Of a stretch of 64,000 nucleotides of DNA, positions 26,477-34,870 are shown in pieces (position 1 is the first letter of the stretch; each line of letters opens with the position of its first letter). The position numbers and the translations under genes were made by a program. Source of the DNA: GWF2-50-93 sp049297395 (GTDB taxonomy: Bacteria; Verrucomicrobiota; Lentisphaeria; Victivallales; GWF2-50-93); assembly GCA_049297395.1 (NCBI GenBank), contig JBAQUG010000221.1:1-64000 (forward strand), written 5' to 3'. The notes beneath the pieces were generated by a model. That model saw only the letters and a program-made list of their open reading frames with translations, was not told the origin of the DNA and did not search any database.

Positions 26477-26866
26477 TCAAACCTTCAATTTATTTTTTCT
26501 GACAGCTCCAGTCCATTCACGGGAATCCGGAACCGGCAGCCACGCGCCGCCCATGGCAATGGATTCCTGGCTGATCAGCACGTGAAGATTACGTTCCAGC
26601 GCCGCTATTGCCTGCGGGACATGGAAATGCATCGGAGTTCCTATAATCACGGCGTCCAGCTCGGATTTTTCCAACATTTCTTCGTAATTGGCATACTGTT
26701 CGCGTGCGCCAAGACGTTCACGTGCGGCTGGCAGATCTTTTTCGTTTATGTCGCAAACCGCATGGATGGATACATTCTTCTTAAGCGCATCACAGGCCGA
26801 TTTGAAACTGGCGCCGCGTCCGCAGGCGCCGACGATGACAAGATTCAGTTTTGTCATTGTCTTCAT
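26477..26866 (-). pseudogene. Internally deleted Gfo/Idh/MocA gene
   Basis: An open frame of 129 codons. Residues 1-95 are a normal N-terminal Rossmann half (LNLVIVGACGRG, AVIIGTPMHFHVPQAIAALE). It then jumps to a segment resembling the C-terminal end of the same family (ESIAMGGAWLPVPDSREW). The central 200-250 residues, including the substrate domain, are absent. The frame is preserved and it has a good AGGAAAA site, so it is translated, but it cannot be a working oxidoreductase. The junction lies near 26570-26580. Confidence 0.65.
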
Positions 26867-26884
26867 AAGTTTTCCTATTGGGTT

Positions 26885-27970
26885 TTATGTTCGGTCTACC
26901 GACCAGAGCTCTATATTCCTAAGCAGTTCGCGCGCCTCCGATTCGGTCCTGCACCGTGTACAGATCATCAAACCTCGTGCAGATAGAAGCTCCAATGCCA
27001 GTCTGACCTCTTCGGGCGGAATCGAGATGTGCAGGTTCTTACCGGAGGATTGCACCTTTTTAAGCACAGCCAGATAATGCAACGGGCTGGGTTTGCCGGC
27101 ACCGGGCAGAATCTGCAGCGCATGGAGCCTGGGCAGTTCACAGAGCGCATCCACATGTTTGAACGCATCGACTCCGTCCACGTGATAGATGGAATAGTCA
27201 AGAAACTCCGTCTGCTTCTTGATGGCCGGGAGAAAGAGAGACTGGAACATTTGCGGGGAAATATTGTATGAGAAATCATTGGAGACAGCGTAGGTCCTGC
27301 CGGGCGCCCACACGCCAATCCAGCACAGGGAGCCTTCTGCGGCATTGCGGATCACGGAGTAACTTTCATCATAGAAGTCACACCACATGTCCATGAGATA
27401 CATCTCCGCGTCGCGCACCGCCTCCGGGCGCTCGATGCAATCGAACAGAAGCTGCTCGGTGCCGCGCAGGGCCGCCAATGTGTCACCGCCATGGTAGAAG
27501 GCGCCGAGGGAGGGCAGTGATTTGCCGGCCGCTTCGCGAACTCCGCGCTTCAATACACTCATGTGGTACCGATAAGCCGGATGCTCCTTGTCGATGTGGA
27601 GCGCGCGGACATCAAATCCGTCGGTATAGGTCAGCATGGGGTCGTGCCATCCCGTCTCCATGTCGAGCTCGAAAGGGCAGCCGAGAATAGTTGGTATGGA
27701 GGCGATGCCGGGATGACCCGGATACCATACGGGGAGCGCTTCGCCGCCGTAGAATGTCCGGCTCATTCCATAGTCGATCCGTTTGCTGATGGCATCCAGA
27801 TCGTACCACTTTTCCTGAATGTTTGTCGCTTCGGACGGTTCCGGCCTGTCAGGTGGATTGTCCAGCGGTGCGTACACGTGAATTGCGCAGCGCCCGAAAT
27901 ATTCATGCGCCCACCAGACGCGGTAGCGTTGTTTTGTCTCTTCCCAGTCCGGTTTGTATTGCAGTTGCAT
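26885..27970 (-). CDS. URO-D family protein (stand-alone)
   Basis: A 361-residue protein from ATG 27970, supported by GAAAGGATACG upstream; the open frame extends 36 codons further without a good site. The URO-D-like TIM-barrel pattern includes YNISPQMFQSLFLPAIKKQ, IYHVDGVDAFKHVDAL and LHALQILPGAG. It starts 14 bp after the fusion gene's stop in the same operon. It is distantly related to the C-terminal part of that fusion. The substrate is unknown; family knowledge suggests decarboxylation or corrinoid methyl transfer. Confidence 0.75.
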   Translation of the reverse strand: MQLQYKPDWEETKQRYRVWWAHEYFGRCAIHVYAPLDNPPDRPEPSEATNIQEKWYDLDAISKRIDYGMSRTFYGGEALPVWYPGHPGIASIPTILGCPFELDMETGWHDPMLTYTDGFDVRALHIDKEHPAYRYHMSVLKRGVREAAGKSLPSLGAFYHGGDTLAALRGTEQLLFDCIERPEAVRDAEMYLMDMWCDFYDESYSVIRNAAEGSLCWIGVWAPGRTYAVSNDFSYNISPQMFQSLFLPAIKKQTEFLDYSIYHVDGVDAFKHVDALCELPRLHALQILPGAGKPSPLHYLAVLKKVQSSGKNLHISIPPEEVRLALELLSARGLMICTRCRTESEARELLRNIELWSVDRT

Positions 27971-27984
27971 GATGTCGTATCCTT

Positions 27985-30798
27985 TCAGTTGCGTCCATGT
28001 TTTCGGTAGTGAGCAAGCCCTTCGATCAAAGTCTTTATGTTTTCCAGTGGTACGCCGGGTGCGATGGAACTGCTGCATCCGAGCATCAGTCCGACTTTCG
28101 GGCCTTTCTCAACAATCCAATCCATCTGGCTCCTGACGTCCGCAGGCTTGCCGTGGGGCAAAGTGGTAGTAACTGATACACCGCCGATGATGAACAGGTC
28201 GTCGCCGTCCCTGGTCTTCATCCTGCAGATCTTCTCGTAATCCATGCCATCCTCATACTGGAACCCCTGGAAACCACCGAGGCCGACATCAAGCAGGCGT
28301 GGCACCATCTGCATCAGATTACCGTCGCAATGCCAGATGAGCCGGATGCCAGCGTCGAGAAACGGCTGGATCGAACGGGCGAAGTGCGGAAACCATATCT
28401 TGTCGAGGGTCTTCACGTCAACAAGAGTACCGCGCGAATCTGCCATGTCATGATCCAGACGAAGCAACCGCGGTAGGCCGCCCTCGATTATGGCGCGTGC
28501 GGAGATGCGGTTGAATGCCTCTGCTGCATCGGCGTGGAGCTTGAAACCCCGCTCGATAATCTCCGGATAGAGCGCATAGGCCATGAAGTAGTTGGCGTAG
28601 CCGTAGTGTCCATATAGAAAACCCGGGAAGGTAAAGAAGCCGCCATACGGTCCCTTCAGCATGTTCATGCCGAAAAGTTCCTGTATCTTGACTTCGCCGG
28701 CAATCAAATCGCGGGCACGCCCGTTTTCGTTCACTTCGAGGTCGCGCTTCCACTTCTCCCATTGTGGGAAGAGGACTTTCTCCATGTGTTCAATGGCGGC
28801 CTCGGGCGAATCTATCAGCATTCCGTCACGGATGATCTCCTCGGCACCGGTGGTGGCGCCGCGCTGGGTGTTCTCGCCGTAACCATGATCCTTCATGGTC
28901 AGGGGGTTCTCGGCCAGCCATTGGTCGATGAAACAGGCTCCGGCCTCCAGCTGGAATTCACGGTAGACCCGGATAGGTTCCTTCTCGTAGCTGCCAGGCG
29001 GATTGCCGGAGAGCGTTTCCAGATGAGACCACTGCATGTCGTTCAGAAGCCAAGCGGGAATCCCTTTCGTCGGCCTCATGGCGATGGTGTCAAGCGCCAA
29101 CAGGGCATTTGCTTGCCACTTGTCTTCGAATGCGCTGAATCCGATATTGAATCCATTGTTATCTTCCAGCGCGGAGAAAACTAGGGTCTTATTCGGATAT
29201 TTGACTGAGGAAATGCGCATCCTGTCCGGCAGCAGGGCCGAACCCGTGAACTTCTGCAGGATGGAAGATCCTCCCCCGAACTTCCTCCGGAGCGCGGACA
29301 CGTCCTTTTTGAGAGCGGGCAGGAAGCCGGCAGACAGCACCTTCTTTTCTTTTCCCACTTCCAGCATTTCAGACAGCACCCGCGCACCATCCGACTTCGG
29401 ATACGCATTCACAATCGAGCGTGCATCCTTGTAGGACGCAACCAGCTTGCCATAGCTGTCCAGCAGCTTTTCAGCCACCGGCAGGAATTCTTCCGGACGC
29501 GCCATGGACGGCAGCACCTTCTTCCAATCCGCATAGGCGCGATAGATGGGCGCGTAGAAAACCATGTCTTTCATGATAGTGGTGAAGTTGGAGGCCTTCT
29601 CGTTGAGAGAGACACCTCTGAAGACGCCGCGTTTGACATCGTAGCGCTCCAATTGCCAATCGTCGGAACGGTAGCGGTCGCGGTCGGTTTTTTTTCGGAA
29701 ATCGGGCACTTCCATGGGCTTGCCGCCTTCGCGCGAACTTCGCAGCGCCTGGATGCCGGGGATGGTGACATCGCAGCCGCCGTAGATGTCGAAAGGCCCC
29801 TTTTCGCCGGTGAATATCTCGCGGGCGAAATAGTAGAGCGTCCAGAAGTCTCCACCACCGTGGCCGGTAGTGGCCGCGAGTTCGCCCAATCCTTCCCATT
29901 TGGGATTAACCTGCATCTTTGGTGAGCTACCGGACGCACCGAGGCGCAGATTAACTCCGTCGTGACCGCTCTCAAAAGCACCGAGCGTCCCCCATATGCG
30001 CTGATTATGGGTGTCGTTTGTTGTGGCACCCATGAGGTTGCGGACTACTCCCCCATTGCTCATGCTGATTAGAGAAGGAGTCATCGTTCCATTTCCTTCG
30101 CCGTTCCTCCCCAGATATCCGGCAATCTGCTGTCGGACGGGGAAGGCCTCCACCATCGTCGGACGTGTGCCGGTGATGACCATGACTGGTCCAAGTGAGT
30201 GAGTGCAGTAATAATGGAAGTTGAACCAGCTCCGCCAATTGTGGACATTGTGTCCGGGTTTGACGGGAATGCCGTCGATATAGGTGTAGGCCAGCATCCG
30301 GCATTCGTGGACATATTCGTATTCGGCATACATGAGTTCGCCGAACAATCCTTCCCGCCAGCGGTTTGCCGCCCACATGTTGGCGGCTGTGAATGGATAG
30401 TTTTCCGCAAGATTATAGACAAGCTTCCGTTTCTCAACCTCCTCAACCAATTTTACTCCCTCGGCCATCGTAAAGAACGATGTTACTTCCGAAAGCACGT
30501 GCTTGCCTGCCTGAAGGCATTTGATGGCGTCGCCGGCGTGGGAGGGGCAGAACGTGGCGAGCAGCACGGCATCAAAGTCCTGCTTCAGGAACTCGTCCGC
30601 ATCTGCCGTGGCGAAGGCTCCGGGGTTTACGTTCAGGAAATTGTCGCGCATGTGCTGGTTGTAGTCGCAGCCGGCAACGACATCCATGTTGAGGAACTTG
30701 CAGGTGTTGTAGAAGCTCATTCCCCTGCCAAGACCCCATATGCCAAGCCGGATGCGCTTGTCCGTGTCGAATACTTTCTCCGCCTTATCACTCTTCAT
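27985..30798 (-). CDS. Gfo/Idh/MocA oxidoreductase fused to a URO-D domain
   Basis: A 937-residue protein, about the sum of two normal genes. Residues 1-360 are a Gfo/Idh/MocA oxidoreductase (RLGIWGLGRGMSFYN, AGKHVLSEVTS with the EKP lysine absent, VTIPGIQALRSSREGGK near 344). Residues 365-580 are a linker with helical segments. Residues 580-937 are a URO-D barrel (LLNDMQWSHLETLSGNPPGS, RLIWHCDGNLMQMVP, FIIGGVSVTTTLPHG). The frame is continuous, with no stop or frameshift. It suggests that oxidoreductases and URO-D proteins of this operon work on one substrate. Neither activity can be assigned. Confidence 0.85.
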   Translation of the reverse strand: MKSDKAEKVFDTDKRIRLGIWGLGRGMSFYNTCKFLNMDVVAGCDYNQHMRDNFLNVNPGAFATADADEFLKQDFDAVLLATFCPSHAGDAIKCLQAGKHVLSEVTSFFTMAEGVKLVEEVEKRKLVYNLAENYPFTAANMWAANRWREGLFGELMYAEYEYVHECRMLAYTYIDGIPVKPGHNVHNWRSWFNFHYYCTHSLGPVMVITGTRPTMVEAFPVRQQIAGYLGRNGEGNGTMTPSLISMSNGGVVRNLMGATTNDTHNQRIWGTLGAFESGHDGVNLRLGASGSSPKMQVNPKWEGLGELAATTGHGGGDFWTLYYFAREIFTGEKGPFDIYGGCDVTIPGIQALRSSREGGKPMEVPDFRKKTDRDRYRSDDWQLERYDVKRGVFRGVSLNEKASNFTTIMKDMVFYAPIYRAYADWKKVLPSMARPEEFLPVAEKLLDSYGKLVASYKDARSIVNAYPKSDGARVLSEMLEVGKEKKVLSAGFLPALKKDVSALRRKFGGGSSILQKFTGSALLPDRMRISSVKYPNKTLVFSALEDNNGFNIGFSAFEDKWQANALLALDTIAMRPTKGIPAWLLNDMQWSHLETLSGNPPGSYEKEPIRVYREFQLEAGACFIDQWLAENPLTMKDHGYGENTQRGATTGAEEIIRDGMLIDSPEAAIEHMEKVLFPQWEKWKRDLEVNENGRARDLIAGEVKIQELFGMNMLKGPYGGFFTFPGFLYGHYGYANYFMAYALYPEIIERGFKLHADAAEAFNRISARAIIEGGLPRLLRLDHDMADSRGTLVDVKTLDKIWFPHFARSIQPFLDAGIRLIWHCDGNLMQMVPRLLDVGLGGFQGFQYEDGMDYEKICRMKTRDGDDLFIIGGVSVTTTLPHGKPADVRSQMDWIVEKGPKVGLMLGCSSSIAPGVPLENIKTLIEGLAHYRKHGRN

Positions 30799-30838
30799 AT
30801 GACAACTCCTTGTTTAAAACCATTATTTTTTACCATGG

Positions 30839-31765
30839 TCAAACTGAAATCAATATTATTCCAAGCAGGCTCATGAGAATTCCAGCAATCCCGGAAATAC
30901 CGAATTCCTCCTTGAGTTTAAAGGCGCTGTAGCCCACCACCATCATTATGCATGCTCCTACTGCCAGCGGATAGACAAGCGATGATATTTTGGCGACTGC
31001 CATTATGTCAAGGGATTTATACAGGACAACTTGGCCGGACAGTACCAGGAAAGCATAAATCAATGAATATAGTAAAGTTCCTTTCAATGGAACCTTACCG
31101 CCTTTCAGTAAATGATATCCCGTCCAGAAAATGAAAGTGAATCCGGACATTAGCGGCACTCTCAGCGCCCCCTTGTCCGACCAGTCGCCCCAGTGTGAAG
31201 GCAGAATGCTGAAGATCTGGGAGGTTCCGATCAGCAGGAAAGCGGATATCGAAAATAAAATCCAGGTCAATCCGGTTCCCGGACTTCCGCATTTTAAATT
31301 AATTGTTTTCATCGGACGCCTGATCTCCTTCAGGGAAAGCAATGCGAAACTTGTCAAGATTAAAAGAACACCGGCAATTCTTGAGATTTCAGCCTTCTCC
31401 TTCCAGAACAACAGTGCAAATATGAAAGGAAGGATCATTGCCGACTGTGCAATTGCCCAAGCAAATCCATGATGTCCGCACTGCATCGCATCCCGCATTT
31501 TCAGAAAGCCGATATTGGCTGTGACAGCGACTGCAAGCATCACGAAGAGGAGTTCGAAAAACCTGGAATTTGCATCTCCCGACATGATAGCCGTGTAATC
31601 CGGGATAATGACCAGGGAGGATATTAAAATAAGGCCTGACGCCAGAAGCATGAATGAGGAAAAATCCATGTTTCTTTTGATCACCAGGCTGAAAACTATA
31701 CCAACTCCGCCCCAGATGAGGCCTGTTATCAGAGTCAAAATAAAACCTTGCAACGCAGGATACAT
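30839..31765 (-). CDS. DMT/EamA-family transporter (sugar uptake type)
   Basis: A 308-residue membrane protein with about ten helices, normal for the DMT superfamily. I start at ATG 31765 (MYPALQGFILTLITG) because AGGAA precedes it and the first helix follows at once; the open frame extends 29 codons upstream. Segments such as HHGFAWAIAQSAMILPFIFA are typical of sugar or metabolite permeases of this superfamily. As first gene of the six-gene operon it probably imports the compound processed by the oxidoreductases and URO-D proteins. Confidence 0.8.
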   Translation of the reverse strand: MYPALQGFILTLITGLIWGGVGIVFSLVIKRNMDFSSFMLLASGLILISSLVIIPDYTAIMSGDANSRFFELLFVMLAVAVTANIGFLKMRDAMQCGHHGFAWAIAQSAMILPFIFALLFWKEKAEISRIAGVLLILTSFALLSLKEIRRPMKTINLKCGSPGTGLTWILFSISAFLLIGTSQIFSILPSHWGDWSDKGALRVPLMSGFTFIFWTGYHLLKGGKVPLKGTLLYSLIYAFLVLSGQVVLYKSLDIMAVAKISSLVYPLAVGACIMMVVGYSAFKLKEEFGISGIAGILMSLLGIILISV

Positions 31766-31876
31766 TGGTATTCCTGTTAAATAATTATATATTAACACCG
31801 GATTATACCACCGCATATTTGTGTCTGGCAACGACGTAAAAGATAGAAACATTATAAATATCAGAGATAATTGGAT
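31766..31876. promoter_or_regulatory. Divergent promoter region transporter operon / AraC
   Basis: On the minus strand a TATAAT at 31804-31809 is a good -10 for the transporter operon; no TTGACA-like -35 is seen, which would fit activator dependence. The spacer serves both directions. Confidence 0.45.
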
Positions 31877-32710
31877 ATGCTGGATTTTTTAATTGCACAT
31901 GTCGGAGTTTACGGTAAGGCAGAAAGATTCATGCAGATTGTCCAATGCCCATGGATCAGCTTTTATGTAAGCGGTTTGAAATACAGCAGGGACTATCTTC
32001 CTGATGGCAGGCTGATAAGAAATGCGGGTTCTGATGAAAAGCCTTGCTTTGCCGTGAAAATTCCCGGGATGAAAATAGACTTTGAATTTGGGGATGGACG
32101 CGAGAACTGGGTGATGATGCTTGAAAATGTCCCGATTCGATCGTCATCCGATGGTAAATCCGCTGAAATAAAGGAAGGATCCGAATGGCTCAGGATTCCT
32201 TTTTACGTCGAGGTTCCTGATGAACGGGTTGAAGGGTGGCGGATGGAAATGCGCCGCATCCAGGACGCATGGCTCAGCCCGACGCCGCTGAACTCCTTCC
32301 GGGCCCGGCTTGGGATAACAAACATATTGCGCTTCATGGTGGACAGGCTGCCTGACACTCTGGGCTTCTCGCCGGAAGAAAAACTTAAACGTCTGATTGA
32401 TGAGGATTCCACGTTTTCCAGATCCATCCAGGAACTGAGCCGTTCCTGCGGAATGTCTCCGGATCATATGAGGGTGCTGTTCCAGAAAAGATTCCATATC
32501 TCCCCGCTCGCCTACAGGAACCAGAAACGCGGCACATATATGATGGAGCTTATCGCGAACAGTCCGTTGTCCGTGAAGGAAATTTCATACCGCACAGGAT
32601 TCAGGCATGTATCCCATTTCTGCATGGAACACAGGAAACTCTATGGAATCACGCCGCTGGAAGGTATAAGGAAATTCCGCAATATCCGGGACATGCACAA
32701 TTCACTGTAA
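31877..32710 (+). CDS. AraC-family regulator
   Basis: A 277-residue protein from ATG 31877 (a TTG two codons earlier also exists). The C-terminal AraC HTH pair spans about 180-270: LSRSCGMSPDHMRVLFQKRF and ISYRTGFRHVSHFCMEHRK. The N-terminal half is a weakly conserved sensor domain. Divergent from the transporter-oxidoreductase operon, so it is its probable regulator. An AT-rich palindrome follows the stop. Confidence 0.85.
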   Translation: MLDFLIAHVGVYGKAERFMQIVQCPWISFYVSGLKYSRDYLPDGRLIRNAGSDEKPCFAVKIPGMKIDFEFGDGRENWVMMLENVPIRSSSDGKSAEIKEGSEWLRIPFYVEVPDERVEGWRMEMRRIQDAWLSPTPLNSFRARLGITNILRFMVDRLPDTLGFSPEEKLKRLIDEDSTFSRSIQELSRSCGMSPDHMRVLFQKRFHISPLAYRNQKRGTYMMELIANSPLSVKEISYRTGFRHVSHFCMEHRKLYGITPLEGIRKFRNIRDMHNSL

Positions 32711-32713
32711 ATT

Positions 32714-32739
32714 ATAAATTTTTAGTCCAAAAAATTTAT
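32714..32739. repeat. ATAAATTTT-family palindrome between convergent genes
   Basis: Arms ATAAATTTTT (32714-32723) and AAAAATTTAT (32730-32739), loop AGTCCA. It overlaps the stop codon of the HD gene and lies 3 bp after the AraC stop, a position that would suit a bidirectional terminator. Confidence 0.7.
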
Positions 32740-33386
32740 CCGTAGACTTCGCGGTTGATCTGCTTGAAGAACTCGTGCATGAAGTCGGAACGCTGTTTTG
32801 CAACTTTGCGGCCGGTCTTCGTTAAGAGTTTGCCATGGATGTGGCGGAGTTTGACGAGATATTCGCGGTAAGCTGAATCTTCCGAGCTATATGAATCGGA
32901 TGCTAATGCTTCTTCTTCGGTATTATGGAGTTTCGCGCCGATCCTGCCGGCGAAATGGAAGGCACGCCCAACTCCGACTGCTCCGATCGAATCCAATTTA
33001 TCCGCATCATAGACAATTTTTTCTTCTATAAGTAACGGACTTCGTCCGCCGCCGCGGTACCTATGGGTTTTAACGCAGTTGCAGACCTTCCTGATGAACT
33101 CCTCGTTGCGGAATTCGCAGTCCCGGAGGAATTTATCGGAGATCTCGGAACCGATGACGGCATGGCATACCTTGCCTTTGCTTTTAAGTTCCTCGGGGCG
33201 GGCGATATCATGCAGGACGGCAGCGGTCTCGACGACCTGGATGTCCGCGTTCTTTTCGCCTGCGGCTATGATCTGGGCGTTATGGAGCACGCGGCGGGTG
33301 TGTTCCCAGTCGTGGCAGCCCGGTGCAGATTCCAGGCGTTTCCGTACCGCATCAGAAAGCTTCTTGAATTTTTCAGAATATTTCAT
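32736..33386 (-). CDS. HD-domain phosphohydrolase
   Basis: A 216-residue HD protein. Metal ligands are in HDWEHTRRVL (about residue 24), VLHDIAR (the HD pair, about 57) and YDADKLDSIGA (the distal aspartate, about 126). Members of this size act on nucleotides or phosphomonoesters. It is convergent with AraC and divergent from the next AraC gene; no operon partner. Confidence 0.85.
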   Translation of the reverse strand: MKYSEKFKKLSDAVRKRLESAPGCHDWEHTRRVLHNAQIIAAGEKNADIQVVETAAVLHDIARPEELKSKGKVCHAVIGSEISDKFLRDCEFRNEEFIRKVCNCVKTHRYRGGGRSPLLIEEKIVYDADKLDSIGAVGVGRAFHFAGRIGAKLHNTEEEALASDSYSSEDSAYREYLVKLRHIHGKLLTKTGRKVAKQRSDFMHEFFKQINREVYG

Positions 33387-33482
33387 AGGTCAGAATATAT
33401 CACCATGAAACAGATCCTCCTATGCTAGAACTACGGAGTACAGGACAAATATCCGAAAAAGTTGAATCTTGAATTTGAAACT

Positions 33483-34436
33483 ATGAAGATGTATCATTGG
33501 AGAACACAATCAGTTTTTTGGTGTTCGAAAATGCCTACAAATTTAAAAGTTATTTCGTGGAAAGTTCCGCTGGCCAGGAAATACTGTTTCAACGAACTGT
33601 TCATGGGGGAAAGGAAGTCCCTGGTCATAGTCCAGAGGGTAGACCAGACCGATACACTCATACACAGCCATGATTTCACCGAACTCGTATTCATCCTCAG
33701 CGGCTCGGCGGTGCATGAAGTCGGAAAGATGAGATATGAGATGAGACCCGGAGATTTCTTCCTCATAGACAACAGGACAAGGCATGCATACAAAAACTGC
33801 CGGACCCTTAAACTCGTGAATGTGCTTGTCCAGGAAAGATTCCTCGACCACATGAAAAAAATGCTTTCAAGCATCAAGGGGTTCGACATTCTTTTCCCGC
33901 ATGATAAATCCGGTTCGTTTGTCCGGCCTCCCAATCTTGGAGCATCAAGGCTGGAAGAATGCCTCATTCTTGTAAACAAGATCGAAAGAGAACTGTTCGA
34001 ATCCGGGCCGGCCTCCAATGAGATGCAGTCCCTCCTGACTACCGAACTCCTGATAACGGCCTGCAGGTTTGCAGAATTGAAGGAAGTGGAAAACGGAAGC
34101 CTCTGGCCCAACATGGAAAAAGCGCTATCTTATGTCCAAGGGCACTTCAACGAGGAAATCAATGTCGACAAGCTCTGCGCGCTGGCAAGCATGTCCAAAA
34201 GATCCTTCATGCGATATTTCATGAGGACGACAGGATACTCGCCGATACAGTACCTCCTTAAAATCAGGGTTTTAAAGGCGTGCCAGTTCCTCCGCGAAAC
34301 CGACAAGCCGCTCTCTGAGATCTCCTCCTCCTGCGGATTTGATGATACTAATTATTTCTCCCGCATCTTCAGGAAAAGCACCGGCCTTCCACCGAACACA
34401 TTCAGGAAAAAGACAAACTTCGGGATCCAGCCTTAA
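33483..34436 (+). CDS. AraC-family regulator (cupin N-terminus)
   Basis: A 317-residue protein from ATG 33483; a TTG at 33462 is an alternative. An AraC-type cupin is at about 55-130 (HDFTELVFILSGSAVHEVG, MRPGDFFLID). The double HTH is C-terminal: LASMSKRSFMRYFMRTTGYS and CGFDDTNYFSRIFRKSTGLP. It is the nearest AraC gene to the GGC-repeat promoter of the ADP-ribosylglycohydrolase 340 bp downstream, so it is my first candidate for the regulon described in the findings. Its stop codon lies in the 8-bp target duplication of the following element. Confidence 0.87.
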   Translation: MKMYHWRTQSVFWCSKMPTNLKVISWKVPLARKYCFNELFMGERKSLVIVQRVDQTDTLIHSHDFTELVFILSGSAVHEVGKMRYEMRPGDFFLIDNRTRHAYKNCRTLKLVNVLVQERFLDHMKKMLSSIKGFDILFPHDKSGSFVRPPNLGASRLEECLILVNKIERELFESGPASNEMQSLLTTELLITACRFAELKEVENGSLWPNMEKALSYVQGHFNEEINVDKLCALASMSKRSFMRYFMRTTGYSPIQYLLKIRVLKACQFLRETDKPLSEISSSCGFDDTNYFSRIFRKSTGLPPNTFRKKTNFGIQP

Positions 34437-34438
34437 GC

Positions 34439-34744
34439 CCTGTCTACTATACGCATATTTGCGGTATCATGCCTACAGTGGTTTTTCTGGACATTCCCCG
34501 TCCCCTGCCAGCTTGCCTGGCAGGAGCGGGAGATTATCCAGGCTATAAGTGGAGAATCGCACTGCCGTCCCGTCTTCGCATCCGGTGGTTGCACCGCCGG
34601 ATGCGAAGGCGAGGGATGGTGTTGGTCAGTCAAACGCAATATAGCTGGCAATCTTTATTTCCTGCCAGTCAAGCTGGCAGGGGATTGTAAGCCCTCTGCT
34701 GACGGCGGATGTCGATTGTACAGAAAATGCGTATAGTAGACAGG
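34439..34744. mobile_element. MITE-like element with perfect 18-bp TIRs and 8-bp target duplication
   Basis: CCTGTCTACTATACGCAT (34439-34456) has a perfect inverted copy at 34727-34744. CCTTAAGC flanks it on both sides (34431-34438 and 34745-34752), a clear 8-bp duplication that includes the AraC stop codon. The 306-bp interior has no gene but several hairpins: CCTGCCAG/CTGGCAGG twice and CTTCGCATCCGG with its complement (34574-34608). Non-autonomous; the mobilising transposase is not in the window. Confidence 0.8.
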
Positions 34745-34781
34745 CCTTAAGCCAGCTCCCCAAACTCGAAATCCGAATTTT

Positions 34782-34844
34782 GGCAGCAATGTGCTATTTA
34801 TTGGCCTTTTTGTGAAGGATATTTTATCCGCGGACGGATATGAT
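34782..34844 (+). promoter_or_regulatory. GGC-repeat promoter, copy 1
   Basis: GGCAGCAATGTG (34782) and GGCCTTTTTGTG (34803) are direct half-sites 21 bp apart. The -10 TATGAT is at 34839, 36 bp after the second, and the start codon is 32 bp after the -10. No -35 consensus. Class II AraC-type activation is inferred. Confidence 0.65.
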
Positions 34845-34870
34845 TATCTCACAAAGAAAGGATTTCACAC

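Noticed and set aside
30199..30876. A 225-codon plus-strand frame
   Set aside because: Antisense to the oxidoreductase/URO-D fusion and its spacer; composition-driven.
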